The notes: generated by a model from the sequence alone, not told the origin. Positions 17,109 through 26,000 are shown, numbered from the stretch's first letter. The stretch: 64,000 nucleotides of DNA from SZUA-35 sp037969565 (GCA_037969565.1 JBBKXQ010000008.1:1-64000), one strand, 5' to 3'. Numbers and translations: made by a program.

Positions 17109-18227
17109 GTGATTATCACTATCTTGCACATCGATGCTTTCGGAAGCGTTGGCGACATCGAGCACATCGATCCAACAGGCGGCGGTTGGAACTGGATTGA
17201 CATCATGCTCGAACCCGACCAGGTCGAGAATCCGCCAGCGATCCTCGACGCGTATTTGTTGGATCCGTTGGCGGTGCATGACGCCTTCAACGAGGTCGAT
17301 GGGCCCAAGTTCGACGATTTCGGAAACCAACTCGTCCTCATCCTCCACGGCCTGCGTGACGGTGACCGCCTCACGACCTACGAACTCGACTGTTTCATCA
17401 CGCCGTCCGATCTGATCACCGTGCACACGGGCAACTCGCGGGCACTGGCGGCTCTTCAGGACAACATCCGTTCACACCCCGAGCTGGCCTCAGGCGGTTG
17501 CGCCGAGGTCGCGGCACGTCTCGCCGACGGCGTGACCCGTCGTCTGCTTGCAGTGGTCGACGCGTTCGATGCACGCGCCGACGAATTGGTGAGTCAGGCA
17601 CTTGTCGCTCACCGACACCTTCTCAACGATGTCGCGGCCGTCAGAGCTGACTTGGCCGCCATTCGGCGTGTCGTGCATCCCCAACGAGAAGCTCTCGACC
17701 TCATCAGAAGCAGTGAGTCGGGGCTGCTCACACCGGCGGCGCGTCGCCGCTTTTCCGACGTGTTCGACGTCGCCGCTCGTACTTCGAACGGGCTCGACGC
17801 AGCTCGATCCCTGATGAGCGAAGCCGTGGACGCCTATCGGGGCGCCGAGGCGCGATCCGCGACAGAGGTGACGAAGGTGCTGACGATCTACGCGGCCATA
17901 TTGTTGCCCTTGTCGTTGATCGTCGGGTTCTTCGGGATGAACCACGAGAACCTGCCCTCAATAGGACAGCGATGGGGATGGCTCGCAGTGACGATCGCCA
18001 TGCTCGTGATCGTCGCGCTTTCCCTGGGTGTCTTTGTCAGCCAGGGTTGGATTCGCCGGCCCTCGGGAAGAGCGGCAGGTACCGCACTTGGCCGAGGGCT
18101 TGCTGAGGCAGCCCGCGCCCCGGCTCAGGTCGCGAGTGCCGTGTTCGCCATTTCGACATTGCCAGTGAGTTCGGCCAAAACGCGGTTGGGACGTTCGAAC
18201 GACGAATCGGTCGAGCAGGACGAGTAG
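17109..18227 (+). CDS. CorA-family divalent metal ion transporter
   Basis: 372 aa from GTG 17109; the frame stays open upstream but has no CorA features. A long cytoplasmic N-terminal domain with alpha-helical stalk (to about residue 270) precedes two transmembrane helices at the C-terminus (VLTIYAAILLPLSLIVGFF and WLAVTIAMLVIVALSLGVFV). The pore motif GMNHENLP lies between them; GMN is the selectivity signature of CorA Mg/Co/Ni channels (usual form GMNFExMP). It likely mediates Mg2+ uptake. A basic and polar tail of about 65 residues after TM2 is longer than normal, since CorA usually ends a few residues after TM2. Confidence 0.88.
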   Translation: MIITILHIDAFGSVGDIEHIDPTGGGWNWIDIMLEPDQVENPPAILDAYLLDPLAVHDAFNEVDGPKFDDFGNQLVLILHGLRDGDRLTTYELDCFITPSDLITVHTGNSRALAALQDNIRSHPELASGGCAEVAARLADGVTRRLLAVVDAFDARADELVSQALVAHRHLLNDVAAVRADLAAIRRVVHPQREALDLIRSSESGLLTPAARRRFSDVFDVAARTSNGLDAARSLMSEAVDAYRGAEARSATEVTKVLTIYAAILLPLSLIVGFFGMNHENLPSIGQRWGWLAVTIAMLVIVALSLGVFVSQGWIRRPSGRAAGTALGRGLAEAARAPAQVASAVFAISTLPVSSAKTRLGRSNDESVEQDE

Positions 18228-18267
18228 GCCCGAACCTTTAGACGGCGACGTCCGGCCGCGCGTTGGC

Positions 18268-18783
18268 TCAGCCTCCGTAGAAGCCCCATGAGTCCGTCGA
18301 AAGGCTCACCTCGGAGATGTCAATCGTCTCGTTCCCATTGGTGAGCACGAGGTCGGTCACGACGATCGTGAAGGGCCCTCCCCCCGCTCCTCCGCCACCG
18401 GTCTGGCTTGTGGCCGGCAGCACGCGAGCAATCTCGATCGTTCCGCTGGTCGCGAGCCAAATGGCCTCAACCTCGACTTCTTCAAAATCGCTGGCGACGT
18501 CGTGACACGGCCAAACCCGAAGGCCCGAGCCCACCTTCAACTTGCCGGTCCAAGTTTTGTCGGCGAGGTCGACCAGGCCAGGTGGGATGTCCTCGCGTTC
18601 GGTACCGGGCAACGGAGACAGCGAGAGTTGTGCGGTGCCTGCCTCGTTCACGCCGGTGAAGGAACGACCGCAACTGTTGTCATGCTCGAAAGCGAGATCG
18701 CTCGGAACCCCGCTGCTCGAGCACGCCACCAGTACGAGGACAGGAAGGACGATCGACACCACTGACGTCAGCGATCTGCGCAT
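18268..18783 (-). CDS. Putative lipoprotein
   Basis: 171 aa from ATG 18783. The N-terminus MRRSLTSVVSIVLPVLVLVACSS is a lipoprotein signal with lipobox LVAC, so Cys21 should be lipidated and the protein anchored on the outer face of the membrane. The mature part has two further cysteines (NSCGR and WPCHD), a Gly-rich loop (QTGGGGAGGG) and mostly predicted beta strands. No family recognised. Convergent with the CorA gene (40-nt gap). Confidence 0.7.
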   Translation of the reverse strand: MRRSLTSVVSIVLPVLVLVACSSSGVPSDLAFEHDNSCGRSFTGVNEAGTAQLSLSPLPGTEREDIPPGLVDLADKTWTGKLKVGSGLRVWPCHDVASDFEEVEVEAIWLATSGTIEIARVLPATSQTGGGGAGGGPFTIVVTDLVLTNGNETIDISEVSLSTDSWGFYGG

Positions 18784-19016
18784 AGCGCCCTGTCGGTCCT
18801 TCGGGATGAGTGTGGAGGGGGCCGAGTCGAGATCGGACTGCCTTTTACGCCCTTCGGCGTCGACCGACGTTCGAACATCGAGCTGCGAACGTGCCACCTT
18901 TTCGGTTCCATTCTTCCTCAGACTCTCATGAATCGATGCGAATGCGATCTGCTGAGTCGTCTCCGGCGGACGAGTGTCAGGCCATCTCGCGGGTCGGGTC
19001 CCGAGGAACCCAACAG

Positions 19017-19505
19017 CTACGGGCAGTGCTTGATGAGAACGTGCTCGTCGTAGCTGATGCCGTGCTCGACGGTGTGAATCAGACGTTCGGTCACGGTCCA
19101 TCCCGCTGCCTCGTAGAAGGCGATCGCAGCGACGTTGTCGATCCTGGCATGCAACTCGAACTGCCGGTGGCCACCGGCAGCGATCATGGCTTCGCCCTGC
19201 GCCAGCAAATGTCGGCCGAGGCCCGTGCCCTGGTGGTCTGGCTCGACGAACAGGTGGACGAGCTGGTGCCCGCTGACCGTGAAGTGGGCAATCGGTGCGC
19301 CATCGGCCACGGCCACCCACGTCTCGAACTCGGATTCGGGCCGGAACCAATCGCGGAGTTGCCGTCTGGTGCCTTGTGGGTCGGGGGCCTGAAGCGCGCC
19401 GGCGAGCAGTTGCGAGGAGTACGTCTTGGTGAAGCAGCGGTGGTGATAGTCCGCAACGGCCTCGGCGTCGTCGGGAGTGGCAGTGCGAATCGCAATCGCT
19501 TCCAT
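19017..19505 (-). CDS. GNAT family N-acetyltransferase
   Basis: 162 aa from ATG 19505. Begins with the beta strand AIAIRTATPDDAEAVADYH; acetyl-CoA-binding motif A is VEPDHQGTGLGRHLL (Q/RxxGxG/A form QGTGLG) and motif B NVAAIAFYEAAGW closes the fold. Typical full-length single-domain GNAT. Substrate cannot be inferred. It stands divergent from the VOC gene with about 106 nt between. Confidence 0.88.
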   Translation of the reverse strand: MEAIAIRTATPDDAEAVADYHHRCFTKTYSSQLLAGALQAPDPQGTRRQLRDWFRPESEFETWVAVADGAPIAHFTVSGHQLVHLFVEPDHQGTGLGRHLLAQGEAMIAAGGHRQFELHARIDNVAAIAFYEAAGWTVTERLIHTVEHGISYDEHVLIKHCP

Positions 19506-19611
19506 GTCTCGATACTGACACGGAGCCGCTATTGGATGTTCCTGAGCACGCTTCGTGCGGGTGCTGCTTCGTCGAGCGGAAGCGGTCTTCGATGCAAGGT
19601 AGTTTGCTCGA

Positions 19612-19959
19612 GTGAGCCTCACCTGGGAGCAAGTAATTGTCGACTCGATTTCGCCAGTCGACCTCGGACGTTGGTGGTGCGCCGCACTGGGCTGGGTCGT
19701 CGCGAACGACGACCCAGATGAGTTCGAGATTCGGCCCGACATCGATCGAATGCCCGGCCTTCTGTTCGCTCGAGTGCCCGAAGCCAAGACCGTCAAGAAC
19801 AGACTCCACATCGATCTTCGGCCAGATGATCGCGATGCCGAGGTCGAGCGCCTCATAGGACTTGGTGCGAGTCGAATTGATGTCGGGCAACGCAACGAGA
19901 CCTGGGTCGTTCTCGGAGATCCCGAGGGCAACGAGTTCTGCGTGTTGTCGTCGCGCTGA
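19612..19959 (+). CDS. VOC (glyoxalase-like) family protein
   Basis: 115 aa, GTG 19612. The fold pattern of a VOC domain is clear: DSISPVDLGRWWCAALGW at the start, FARVPEAKTVKNRLHIDLRP in the middle and VLGDPEGNEFCVL at the end. This is the 'Glyoxalase_6'-like actinobacterial subgroup, function unknown. TAGTTT lies 6 nt upstream of GTG with no Shine-Dalgarno sequence, consistent with a leaderless transcript. Confidence 0.85.
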   Translation: MSLTWEQVIVDSISPVDLGRWWCAALGWVVANDDPDEFEIRPDIDRMPGLLFARVPEAKTVKNRLHIDLRPDDRDAEVERLIGLGASRIDVGQRNETWVVLGDPEGNEFCVLSSR

Positions 19960-20001
19960 CGCGCCAGTCAGGGCCTGAGAGCACTCTCGCCGAGGTGATG
20001 A

Positions 20002-21693
20002 TCAGACGGGATCGGATCGGCGCAGGTCGGTGACGAACTGTGCAACGTTGTCACGAGTGGGTGCGTGGCCGGTCAGTGCAACCAGGAACGCCTCTCGCTC
20101 GATCACGCACAGCGTCGTGTCGGTGAGAGCGGTCACCGTCGCTGTGCGCGGGACGTCGAGAACCAACGCCATCTCGCCGAATCCGTCGCCGCGGCCGAGC
20201 ACAGCCACTCGTTCGCCACCCCGAGAAACTTCGACCGTGCCGCCCGCAATCACGTAGTACCGGTCACCGGTTTCGCCGAGCCGGATGATTATTTGTCCGA
20301 TGGAAACCGACAGCTCCGTGGCGTTCTGAGCGAGACCTTCGAGGGCCGGCACGGGAAGGGATCGGAAGATCCCCAGCGAGCGCAGCAGCGCGATCCTGAC
20401 AGTGGGGTATGTGGGTGACCGGTCGGCGTCCATCAGCGGTCGCAAGCGAAGCAAGACGACGGTCGGCACCATCGCGCCGGTGACGAGAAGTGCGCCACGG
20501 ATGTCAACGAGCGCGATGGCGATCGGCACCAGCGCCGACCCGAGGCCCCATGCTGCCATCGCCAGGCCCTCCTTGAACGCAAACACGCGAGCAAGTAGTT
20601 GGGTCGACGTGACACGTTGGAGCATCGTCTGGCCCGTCACCTCGAGCAGGCTGCGCGAGGCTCCGGTCACCGCTGCCGCCGCGAATGCCGAGACGACTGA
20701 CACCTCGAGGCCGAGGGTGACGAATGCGGCTGCGGCGACCAGCGATGCCCCGGCCATCACGGGCATGAGACGAGCCCGCGTCAGGAGCTTGGGCGAGATG
20801 AACGCGCCGAGCACGGCGCCGGCTCCGTGAGCAGCCGCCAGGTATCCGGCACCCGATTCGCCGATGCCCAGCGTTCCCACGGCGAGCACCACGACCAGTA
20901 CGTCGAAGGCGCCCACCATCAGGAACGTTGCGCCGAGCACGATGACGACCTCGCGCGGCGCCGCGGCCCGGGCAAGTGCGCGTGCCCCTTGGTTGAGCTG
21001 GTGGATCGCGTTTCGTGTCGGTATGTCGGCATCCGCAACGAGCGGAGGGACGAGATCTCGGAGGTTGGCGACGAGCAAGGTGGCGAGCACCAGACAGGCC
21101 GAGCCGGCGGCGTAGACCGCTCCAGATGTCGAGACGGCGAGTATCGCGCCGGCACCGGCGGGCGCCATCACGAGGCCCAGGCTCAGGATCCATCCCGTCA
21201 GCGCGTTGAGGGCGACGAGCTCCTCGGTCGATCGAACGATTCCCGGTGAGACGACGGCATGGGCCGGATGGGTGATGACCAGCAACATTGCTGTCGCGGC
21301 GCCCAACGCGTAGCTCAGTAGTGCTGGTGCGCCCGAGAGCAGCGAGGCTGCGGTCGCCGCCATCGCCAATGATTGGGAGGCATAGGCACCGACGAGCACA
21401 CGGCCGGCCCCGAACCGATCGATCAGCGGTCCGGCCAACGGTGCACAGAGTGCGGTCGGCGCCAGGAGCGCCAGCGAGACGATCCCGGTTTCGGTGGCGC
21501 CACCCCTGGAGTAGGCGTAGACGAGCATTGCAACCCACGGACCGAACTCGGCAAGCCGATAGAGAAGCAGCGCGCCGGCTTCTCTACGCATCACGCTGCT
21601 GGCCGACAGAGCGCTCAACGGTGACGGTGTCGCTCCCACCGCGCGAACACTACTGATTCGACCTCGGGCCGTCGCCTGCCTCCACGAATTCAC
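20002..21693 (-). CDS. MFS transporter fused to a cyclic nucleotide-binding domain
   Basis: 563 aa. Residues ~35-425 form a 12-helix major facilitator core (loop FGAGRVLVGAY after TM2). Residues ~440-550 form a cNMP-binding domain: FRSLPVPALEGLAQ helix, IIRLGETGDRYYVIAGGTVEV, then the phosphate-binding cassette region GDGFGEMALVLDVPRTATVTA, with the GE and the RTA Arg/Ala needed for nucleotide binding. A transporter gated directly by cAMP/cGMP is implied. Substrate unknown. It begins 25 nt from the divergent arsR-arsC gene. The start GTG 21693 could be shifted downstream to a later GTG or ATG. Confidence 0.85.
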   Translation of the reverse strand: MNSWRQATARGRISSVRAVGATPSPLSALSASSVMRREAGALLLYRLAEFGPWVAMLVYAYSRGGATETGIVSLALLAPTALCAPLAGPLIDRFGAGRVLVGAYASQSLAMAATAASLLSGAPALLSYALGAATAMLLVITHPAHAVVSPGIVRSTEELVALNALTGWILSLGLVMAPAGAGAILAVSTSGAVYAAGSACLVLATLLVANLRDLVPPLVADADIPTRNAIHQLNQGARALARAAAPREVVIVLGATFLMVGAFDVLVVVLAVGTLGIGESGAGYLAAAHGAGAVLGAFISPKLLTRARLMPVMAGASLVAAAAFVTLGLEVSVVSAFAAAAVTGASRSLLEVTGQTMLQRVTSTQLLARVFAFKEGLAMAAWGLGSALVPIAIALVDIRGALLVTGAMVPTVVLLRLRPLMDADRSPTYPTVRIALLRSLGIFRSLPVPALEGLAQNATELSVSIGQIIIRLGETGDRYYVIAGGTVEVSRGGERVAVLGRGDGFGEMALVLDVPRTATVTALTDTTLCVIEREAFLVALTGHAPTRDNVAQFVTDLRRSDPV

Positions 21694-21706
21694 TCAGGAT
21701 CTACTG

Positions 21707-21724
21707 ACTCAATTGTTGATGAGT
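21707..21724 (+). promoter_or_regulatory. Candidate ArsR operator
   Basis: The 18-nt element has arms ACTCA and TGAGT and an inner TCAA-TTG-TTGA repeat. It overlaps the ATG of the arsR-arsC gene (21719) and lies in the 25-nt space shared with the divergent MFS gene. ArsR-family repressors bind such imperfect palindromes. Overlap with the start suggests a very short leader or leaderless mRNA. Inferred from symmetry and position. Confidence 0.55.
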
Positions 21725-22387
21725 GAGTACGATCTTCGTGTGCTGGAGAATCTGGAGGGTCGGGCTCGTCTTCATGCGGCGTTGGGGGAGCCGGTGCGAT
21801 TGGCAATCGTCGAGGATCTGGCGCTGAGCGATCGGTCGCCGAAAGAGTTGGGTGTCCGGTTCGGTTTGGCGTCGAATTCGTTGGCCCATCATGTCGATGT
21901 GCTCGAGTCGGTCGGCCTGATTGAACGCTTCGTGTCGGCTGGTGACCGTCGGCGCCGCTATCTGCGTCTTGTGTCCGCTCCGCTGGCTGAGCTGGGCGTG
22001 GCCACAGCCGCCCCGTCAGGTCGGGTGCTGTTCGTGTGTTCGCACAACTCGGCTCGATCGCAGCTGGCAGCAGCGTTGTGGCGAGATCGAACGGGTGGTG
22101 TCGCATCGTCGGCCGGTACGCATCCGGCTGACCGTGTCCATCCGGGCGCGATCGCGGCTGGGAAGCGAGCCGGTCTGGACCTCGGTGGCGTATCGCCCCG
22201 CGTGCTGGCGCCCGGTGAGACCGCCGATCTCGTGGTGACGGTCTGTGACCAAGCCCATGAGGAACTCCACCCCGAGCCTTCGTGGTGGCACTGGTCGATC
22301 CCTGATCCCGCCGAAGCGGGCACGGCAGCAGCGTTCGACGCAGCCGTTGCTGATCTCGATTCGCGTATCACCGCACTCACCCACTGA
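21719..22387 (+). CDS. ArsR repressor fused to LMW-phosphatase-type arsenate reductase
   Basis: 222 aa from ATG 21719. Residues 1-92 form an ArsR winged helix (LHAALGEPVRLAIVEDLALS, recognition helix KELGVRFGLASNSLAHHVDVL). Residues ~98-222 form a low-molecular-weight phosphatase fold with the P-loop VCSHNSARSQLAAALW (CX5R). The second Cys (VTVCDQAHEE) is present but no further redox Cys pair is seen, which fits the mycothiol-coupled arsenate reductases of actinobacteria. It would sense arsenite and reduce arsenate. First gene of the operon with gapdh and arsJ. Confidence 0.88.
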   Translation: MSEYDLRVLENLEGRARLHAALGEPVRLAIVEDLALSDRSPKELGVRFGLASNSLAHHVDVLESVGLIERFVSAGDRRRRYLRLVSAPLAELGVATAAPSGRVLFVCSHNSARSQLAAALWRDRTGGVASSAGTHPADRVHPGAIAAGKRAGLDLGGVSPRVLAPGETADLVVTVCDQAHEELHPEPSWWHWSIPDPAEAGTAAAFDAAVADLDSRITALTH

Positions 22388-22403
22388 AAGGCAGAAAGAG
22401 CCA

Positions 22404-22454
22404 ATGGCGAACAACGAAACGATGACTGCTCCGAGCGTGGACGTGTCGGCGTGA
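22404..22454 (+). CDS. Possible 16-aa coupling peptide or gene scar
   Basis: ATG 22404 opens a 16-codon frame, MANNETMTAPSVDVSA, preceded by the purine-rich AAAGAG. Its TGA overlaps the GTG of gapdh (GTGA at 22451), a classic translational-coupling arrangement. It may be a short leader that raises gapdh translation. Alternatively it is the leftover N-terminus of a deleted gene; the Thr/Ala/Pro-rich start resembles those of ACR3-type arsenite pumps, which often sit at this operon position. Confidence 0.45.
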   Translation: MANNETMTAPSVDVSA

Positions 22455-23470
22455 GCGTGCGAGTCGGGATCAACGGGTTCGGTCGAATCGGACGCCTCGT
22501 GGTTCGGGCCTTGCGGGAGCAGCCCGGCCTGCAGCTGGTGCATGTGAACGAGCTGTCGGGCGACGCTCCCACCGCTGCGCATCTGTTGGAGTTCGACACC
22601 GTGCACGGCCGATACACCGGGACCGTCGCCACCGACGGAACGAACCTCACCGTCGACGGCCACACCGTCTCGTACTCGTCGCACGACACGCCGGGTGCGG
22701 TTGCGTGGCACGAGCGAGGCGCCGAGATCGTGCTCGAATGCAGCGGCGCGTTCCGCACCGCCGAAACACTCCAGCCCTATTTCGGCCAAGGGGTCCGCAA
22801 AGTGATCGTGGCCGCACCGGTGAAGAGCGATGGCGTCTTGAACATCGTCATGGGCTGCAACGATCACCTCTATGACCCGGCCACCAATCATGTCGTGACC
22901 GCAGCGTCATGCACCACCAACTGCCTGGCCCCGGTGGTCAAGGTGCTGCACGAACAAATCGGCATCGAGCGAGGCGTGATCACGACAATCCATGACGTCA
23001 CCAACACCCAGGTCATCGTCGACGCGCCCCACAAGGATTTGCGCAGGGCCCGTTCGGCGCTGAACTCGCTGATCCCGACCTCAACCGGTTCGGCGACGGC
23101 GATCACGATGATCTATCCCGAGCTGACCGGGAAGCTCAACGGGTTGGCGGTTCGCGTCCCACTGCTCAACGCGTCACTCACCGACGCGGTCTTCACGATG
23201 TCTCGCGACGTGACCGTCGAGGAGATCAACGGTCTCCTCCGAGACGCCGCGACCGGCGAGCTCGACGGCATCCTCGGCTTCGAGGACCGACCCCTCGTCT
23301 CCGCCGACTACACCAACGACACTCGTTCGGGGATCGTCGATGGCCCTTCGACGATGGTGGTCGACGGCCGCATGGTCAAGGTGCTGATCTGGTATGACAA
23401 CGAGTACGGCTACGCCTTCCGTCTGGCCGACCTTGCCGCCAAGGTGGCGGCGATACTCCCGCCGTCATGA
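22451..23470 (+). CDS. gapdh: ArsJ-associated glyceraldehyde-3-phosphate dehydrogenase
   Basis: 339 aa from GTG 22451. NAD-binding GINGFGRIGRLVVRAL, catalytic Cys in AASCTTNCLAPVVKVL, and C-terminal VLIWYDNEYGYAFRLADL are intact. In arsenate resistance operons this enzyme uses arsenate in place of phosphate to make 1-arseno-3-phosphoglycerate, which ArsJ extrudes. The 4-nt overlap with arsJ (ATGA at 23467-23470) and the arsR-arsC gene upstream support that role rather than central glycolysis. It starts within the stop of a 16-codon ORF, implying coupling. Confidence 0.92.
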   Translation: MSVRVGINGFGRIGRLVVRALREQPGLQLVHVNELSGDAPTAAHLLEFDTVHGRYTGTVATDGTNLTVDGHTVSYSSHDTPGAVAWHERGAEIVLECSGAFRTAETLQPYFGQGVRKVIVAAPVKSDGVLNIVMGCNDHLYDPATNHVVTAASCTTNCLAPVVKVLHEQIGIERGVITTIHDVTNTQVIVDAPHKDLRRARSALNSLIPTSTGSATAITMIYPELTGKLNGLAVRVPLLNASLTDAVFTMSRDVTVEEINGLLRDAATGELDGILGFEDRPLVSADYTNDTRSGIVDGPSTMVVDGRMVKVLIWYDNEYGYAFRLADLAAKVAAILPPS

Positions 23471-24711
23471 AGGTCCGCAACTACGCCCTCGTCACCGCCG
23501 GCTACTGGGCATTCACGATCACCGACGGGGCACTTCGGATGCTGGTGCTCCTCTACTTCCACGACCTCGGCTACTCGCCGGTGTCGATCGCGTTCTTGTT
23601 CTTGCTGTACGAGTTCATGGGGATCGTCACCAACCTGCTCGGCGGCTGGGTCGGCGCCCGATCCGGTCTGAACCGGACCCTGCTTGCCGGGCTCGGCCTG
23701 CAAATCGTTGCCCTCGTCGCCCTCACGTTCCACGAACCCAGCTGGCGGGAGTGGGTGTCGGTCGGTTTCGTGATGGGCGCACAGGCGTTGTCGGGAGTGG
23801 CGAAGGATCTCACCAAGATGAGTTCGAAGAGCGCGGTCAAGTTCGTCGCCGGCGACAGCGAGGGCGCCCTGTTCCGAATGGTCGCTGGCCTCACCGGTTC
23901 CAAGAACGCACTCAAGGGTGTCGGGTTCTTCATCGGCGCCGCGCTGCTTTCGTGGGTGGGGTACGACGCCGCGCTGTGGGCCATGGCCGGACTGATCACC
24001 GTCGCCCTCGTTGCGGTCGCGACCCTCCTCGATGAAGACATCGGCAGGTCGAAGAAGAAGCCACCGCTGCGCTCGGTCCTGTCGAAATCGTCGGCGATCA
24101 ACCGGCTCGCGGCAGCCCGCTTCTTCCTGTTCGGCTCTCGCGACATCTGGTTCGTGGTGGCACTGCCGGTGTTCCTCGACGACGTGCTCGACTGGTCGTT
24201 CGAAGGCATCGGCGCGTTCCTCGCGGCGTGGGTGATCGGCTACGGCATGATCCAATCCGTCGCACCCCGGATACTGCGACGATCATCGTCTGGGGTCCAA
24301 GCCGAGATCGGCGCAGCCCGAACCTGGGCGCTCGTCCTCACCGGGGTATCGGCTGCGATCGCCATCGCGGTCGCCCTCGACATGGCCACGACGTTCGCAG
24401 TCGTCGGCGGGTTGATCGTGTTCGGGGTGGTGTTCGCGCTCAACTCCTCACTGCATTCGTATCTGATCCTGGCCTACGCCGATGGCGACGACGTCTCGCT
24501 CGACGTCGGGTTCTACTACTCGGCCAACGCCGCCGGCCGCCTGGTAGGCACACTGCTGTCGGGCACGCTGTATTTGTGGGGTGGGATCGAGGCAGCACTC
24601 TGGGGCTCGACTGCGTTCGTGGCGATCACCTGGCTGCTCACCTTGCGGCTTCCCCCACTCCAGGTTGCCTCCGCGGTCGAGAAGGCGCAGGTCGCTCAGC
24701 CTCGCCGCTGA
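23467..24711 (+). CDS. arsJ: Organoarsenical efflux MFS permease ArsJ
   Basis: 414 aa. Starts MKVRNYALVTAGYWAFTITDGALRM, as ArsJ proteins do, with about 11-12 transmembrane helices and the conserved loop VAKDLTKMSSKSAVKFV. It exports 1-arseno-3-phosphoglycerate, which then decays outside to arsenate, giving resistance without reduction. Translationally coupled to the dedicated gapdh. With the arsC module upstream the operon offers two detoxification routes, although no arsenite pump (ArsB/ACR3) is visible in the window to complete the reduction route. Confidence 0.9.
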   Translation: MKVRNYALVTAGYWAFTITDGALRMLVLLYFHDLGYSPVSIAFLFLLYEFMGIVTNLLGGWVGARSGLNRTLLAGLGLQIVALVALTFHEPSWREWVSVGFVMGAQALSGVAKDLTKMSSKSAVKFVAGDSEGALFRMVAGLTGSKNALKGVGFFIGAALLSWVGYDAALWAMAGLITVALVAVATLLDEDIGRSKKKPPLRSVLSKSSAINRLAAARFFLFGSRDIWFVVALPVFLDDVLDWSFEGIGAFLAAWVIGYGMIQSVAPRILRRSSSGVQAEIGAARTWALVLTGVSAAIAIAVALDMATTFAVVGGLIVFGVVFALNSSLHSYLILAYADGDDVSLDVGFYYSANAAGRLVGTLLSGTLYLWGGIEAALWGSTAFVAITWLLTLRLPPLQVASAVEKAQVAQPRR

Positions 24712-24768
24712 TCGACGACTCAACCGGCGAGACCGCGTACCTCTCTCGTTCAGCTCATCGTGCTGTTC

Positions 24769-24796
24769 GACCGAGGTAGAAAGACCGGGGTAGAAG
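24769..24796 (+). repeat. Tandem 14-bp repeat before the decarboxylase genes
   Basis: GACCGAGGTAGAAA is followed directly by GACCGGGGTAGAAG, differing at two positions, and ends 6 nt before the ATG at 24803. The second copy supplies TAGAAG at -10-like distance and the following AGTAGGG may act as ribosome binding site. It could be an operator pair or a chance duplication. Confidence 0.35.
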
Positions 24797-24802
24797 TAGG
24801 GA

Positions 24803-25339
24803 ATGAACGTCGACGAGGAACCGAGCGCAGTTCAGCCGGACTGGCCTGCTGCGCTTCACCGAGTGCTGCGGAGCGCAGGGGTCGGGCACGTCAGCTACGT
24901 GCCCGACGCCGGACACACGGCCCTGATCAATCTGTGCATCGCCGACGAACGAATCACCACGAATGTGCTGACGACCGAAGAGGAGGGGATCGCCATCGCC
25001 GCAGGCGCTTGGTTGGGTGGCACCCGGTCGGCGATTCTCATGCAGTCGTCCGGGGTAGGGAACTGCATCAACATGCTCTCGCTGCCGGTGATCGCACGGA
25101 TACCCCTGTTGATGCTGGTGACGATGCGTGGCGAGTGGGCCGAGCTCAATCCGTGGCAGAACCCCATGGGACAGGCCACAGAAGCCTGCTTGCGAGCGGT
25201 TGGCCTCACCGTGATGCGAGCCGAAACCGCCGTCGATGTGATCGACACCGTCGAACAGGCCACCAGAATGACCTACGACGCCGATCAGCAGATCGCTGTG
25301 CTGATCGGCCAGCGCCTCCTGGGGGAGAAGAAGTGGTGA
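24803..25339 (+). CDS. Sulfopyruvate/phosphonopyruvate decarboxylase-like alpha subunit
   Basis: 178 aa. It is the pyrimidine-binding half of a split ThDP decarboxylase: SYVPDAGHTALINL, then TTEEEGIAIAAGAWLGG with the activating Glu, and MQSSGVGNCINMLSL. Size and sequence fit the ComD-like subunit of sulfopyruvate decarboxylase or the matching half of phosphonopyruvate decarboxylase. Its stop overlaps the GTG of the beta subunit. No PEP mutase or sulfolactate dehydrogenase gene is adjacent, so the 3-substituted pyruvate used is open; a sulfatase gene is the convergent neighbour. Confidence 0.8.
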   Translation: MNVDEEPSAVQPDWPAALHRVLRSAGVGHVSYVPDAGHTALINLCIADERITTNVLTTEEEGIAIAAGAWLGGTRSAILMQSSGVGNCINMLSLPVIARIPLLMLVTMRGEWAELNPWQNPMGQATEACLRAVGLTVMRAETAVDVIDTVEQATRMTYDADQQIAVLIGQRLLGEKKW

Positions 25340-25929
25340 CTGCGATGACCGGGTCCCTCGACCGACGCGATGCCGTCTCCCGCCTGCTCTCTGCGCGTGG
25401 CGACTCTCTTGTCGTCTCCGGCCTCGGCTCACCAACGTACGATGTCCACGCCCACGGCGACCACGAGGCCAACTACTACCTGTGGGGTGCGATGGGCGGT
25501 GCGGCGCTCGTTGGATTGGGCCTCGCCCAAGCCCAACCGGGCCGCAGGGTGCTGGTGATCACTGGCGACGGCGAGCAACTCATGGCGCTCGGGGGCCTCG
25601 CCACCATCGCCACCATCAGCCCGGCCAACCTCGACATCGTCGTGCTCGACAATGAGCACTACGGCGAGACGGGCATGCAATCCAGCCATACCGGACTCGG
25701 AATCGACCTCGCTGCGATCGCAACCGCCGCCGGTTTCGCCGACACCTGCGTTGTGACGACCGACGACGAACTCACACGACTGATAGCTGACTACGCCTCA
25801 CCATCCACGGGTCCCCGGCTGGCGGTCGTCAAGATCGAGCCCACCAACCTGCCCCGCAGCATGCCGCCACGCGACGCAGTGTTCGTCAAGAATCGATTCC
25901 GTGCTCATCTCGGCCTGACACCGAACTGA
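25336..25929 (+). CDS. Sulfopyruvate/phosphonopyruvate decarboxylase-like beta subunit
   Basis: 197 aa from GTG 25336, chosen because GGGGGAG lies 9 nt upstream and GTGA overlaps the alpha stop; ATG 25345 would lack spacing. It is the diphosphate-binding half of a ThDP enzyme: NYYLWGAMGGAALVGLGLA, the metal-diphosphate motif VITGDGEQLMALG ending in LDNEHYGETGMQ (GDG-X~26-N), which is complete. Together with the upstream subunit it should decarboxylate a substituted pyruvate to the corresponding aldehyde. Confidence 0.82.
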   Translation: MTAMTGSLDRRDAVSRLLSARGDSLVVSGLGSPTYDVHAHGDHEANYYLWGAMGGAALVGLGLAQAQPGRRVLVITGDGEQLMALGGLATIATISPANLDIVVLDNEHYGETGMQSSHTGLGIDLAAIATAAGFADTCVVTTDDELTRLIADYASPSTGPRLAVVKIEPTNLPRSMPPRDAVFVKNRFRAHLGLTPN

Positions 25930-26000
25930 TCGCCAGCAGCGAGCCACTCATCGTCGGGGCCGGGCGCTGTCGGCACGAAATCTCACACTCGGGAGTCGGT

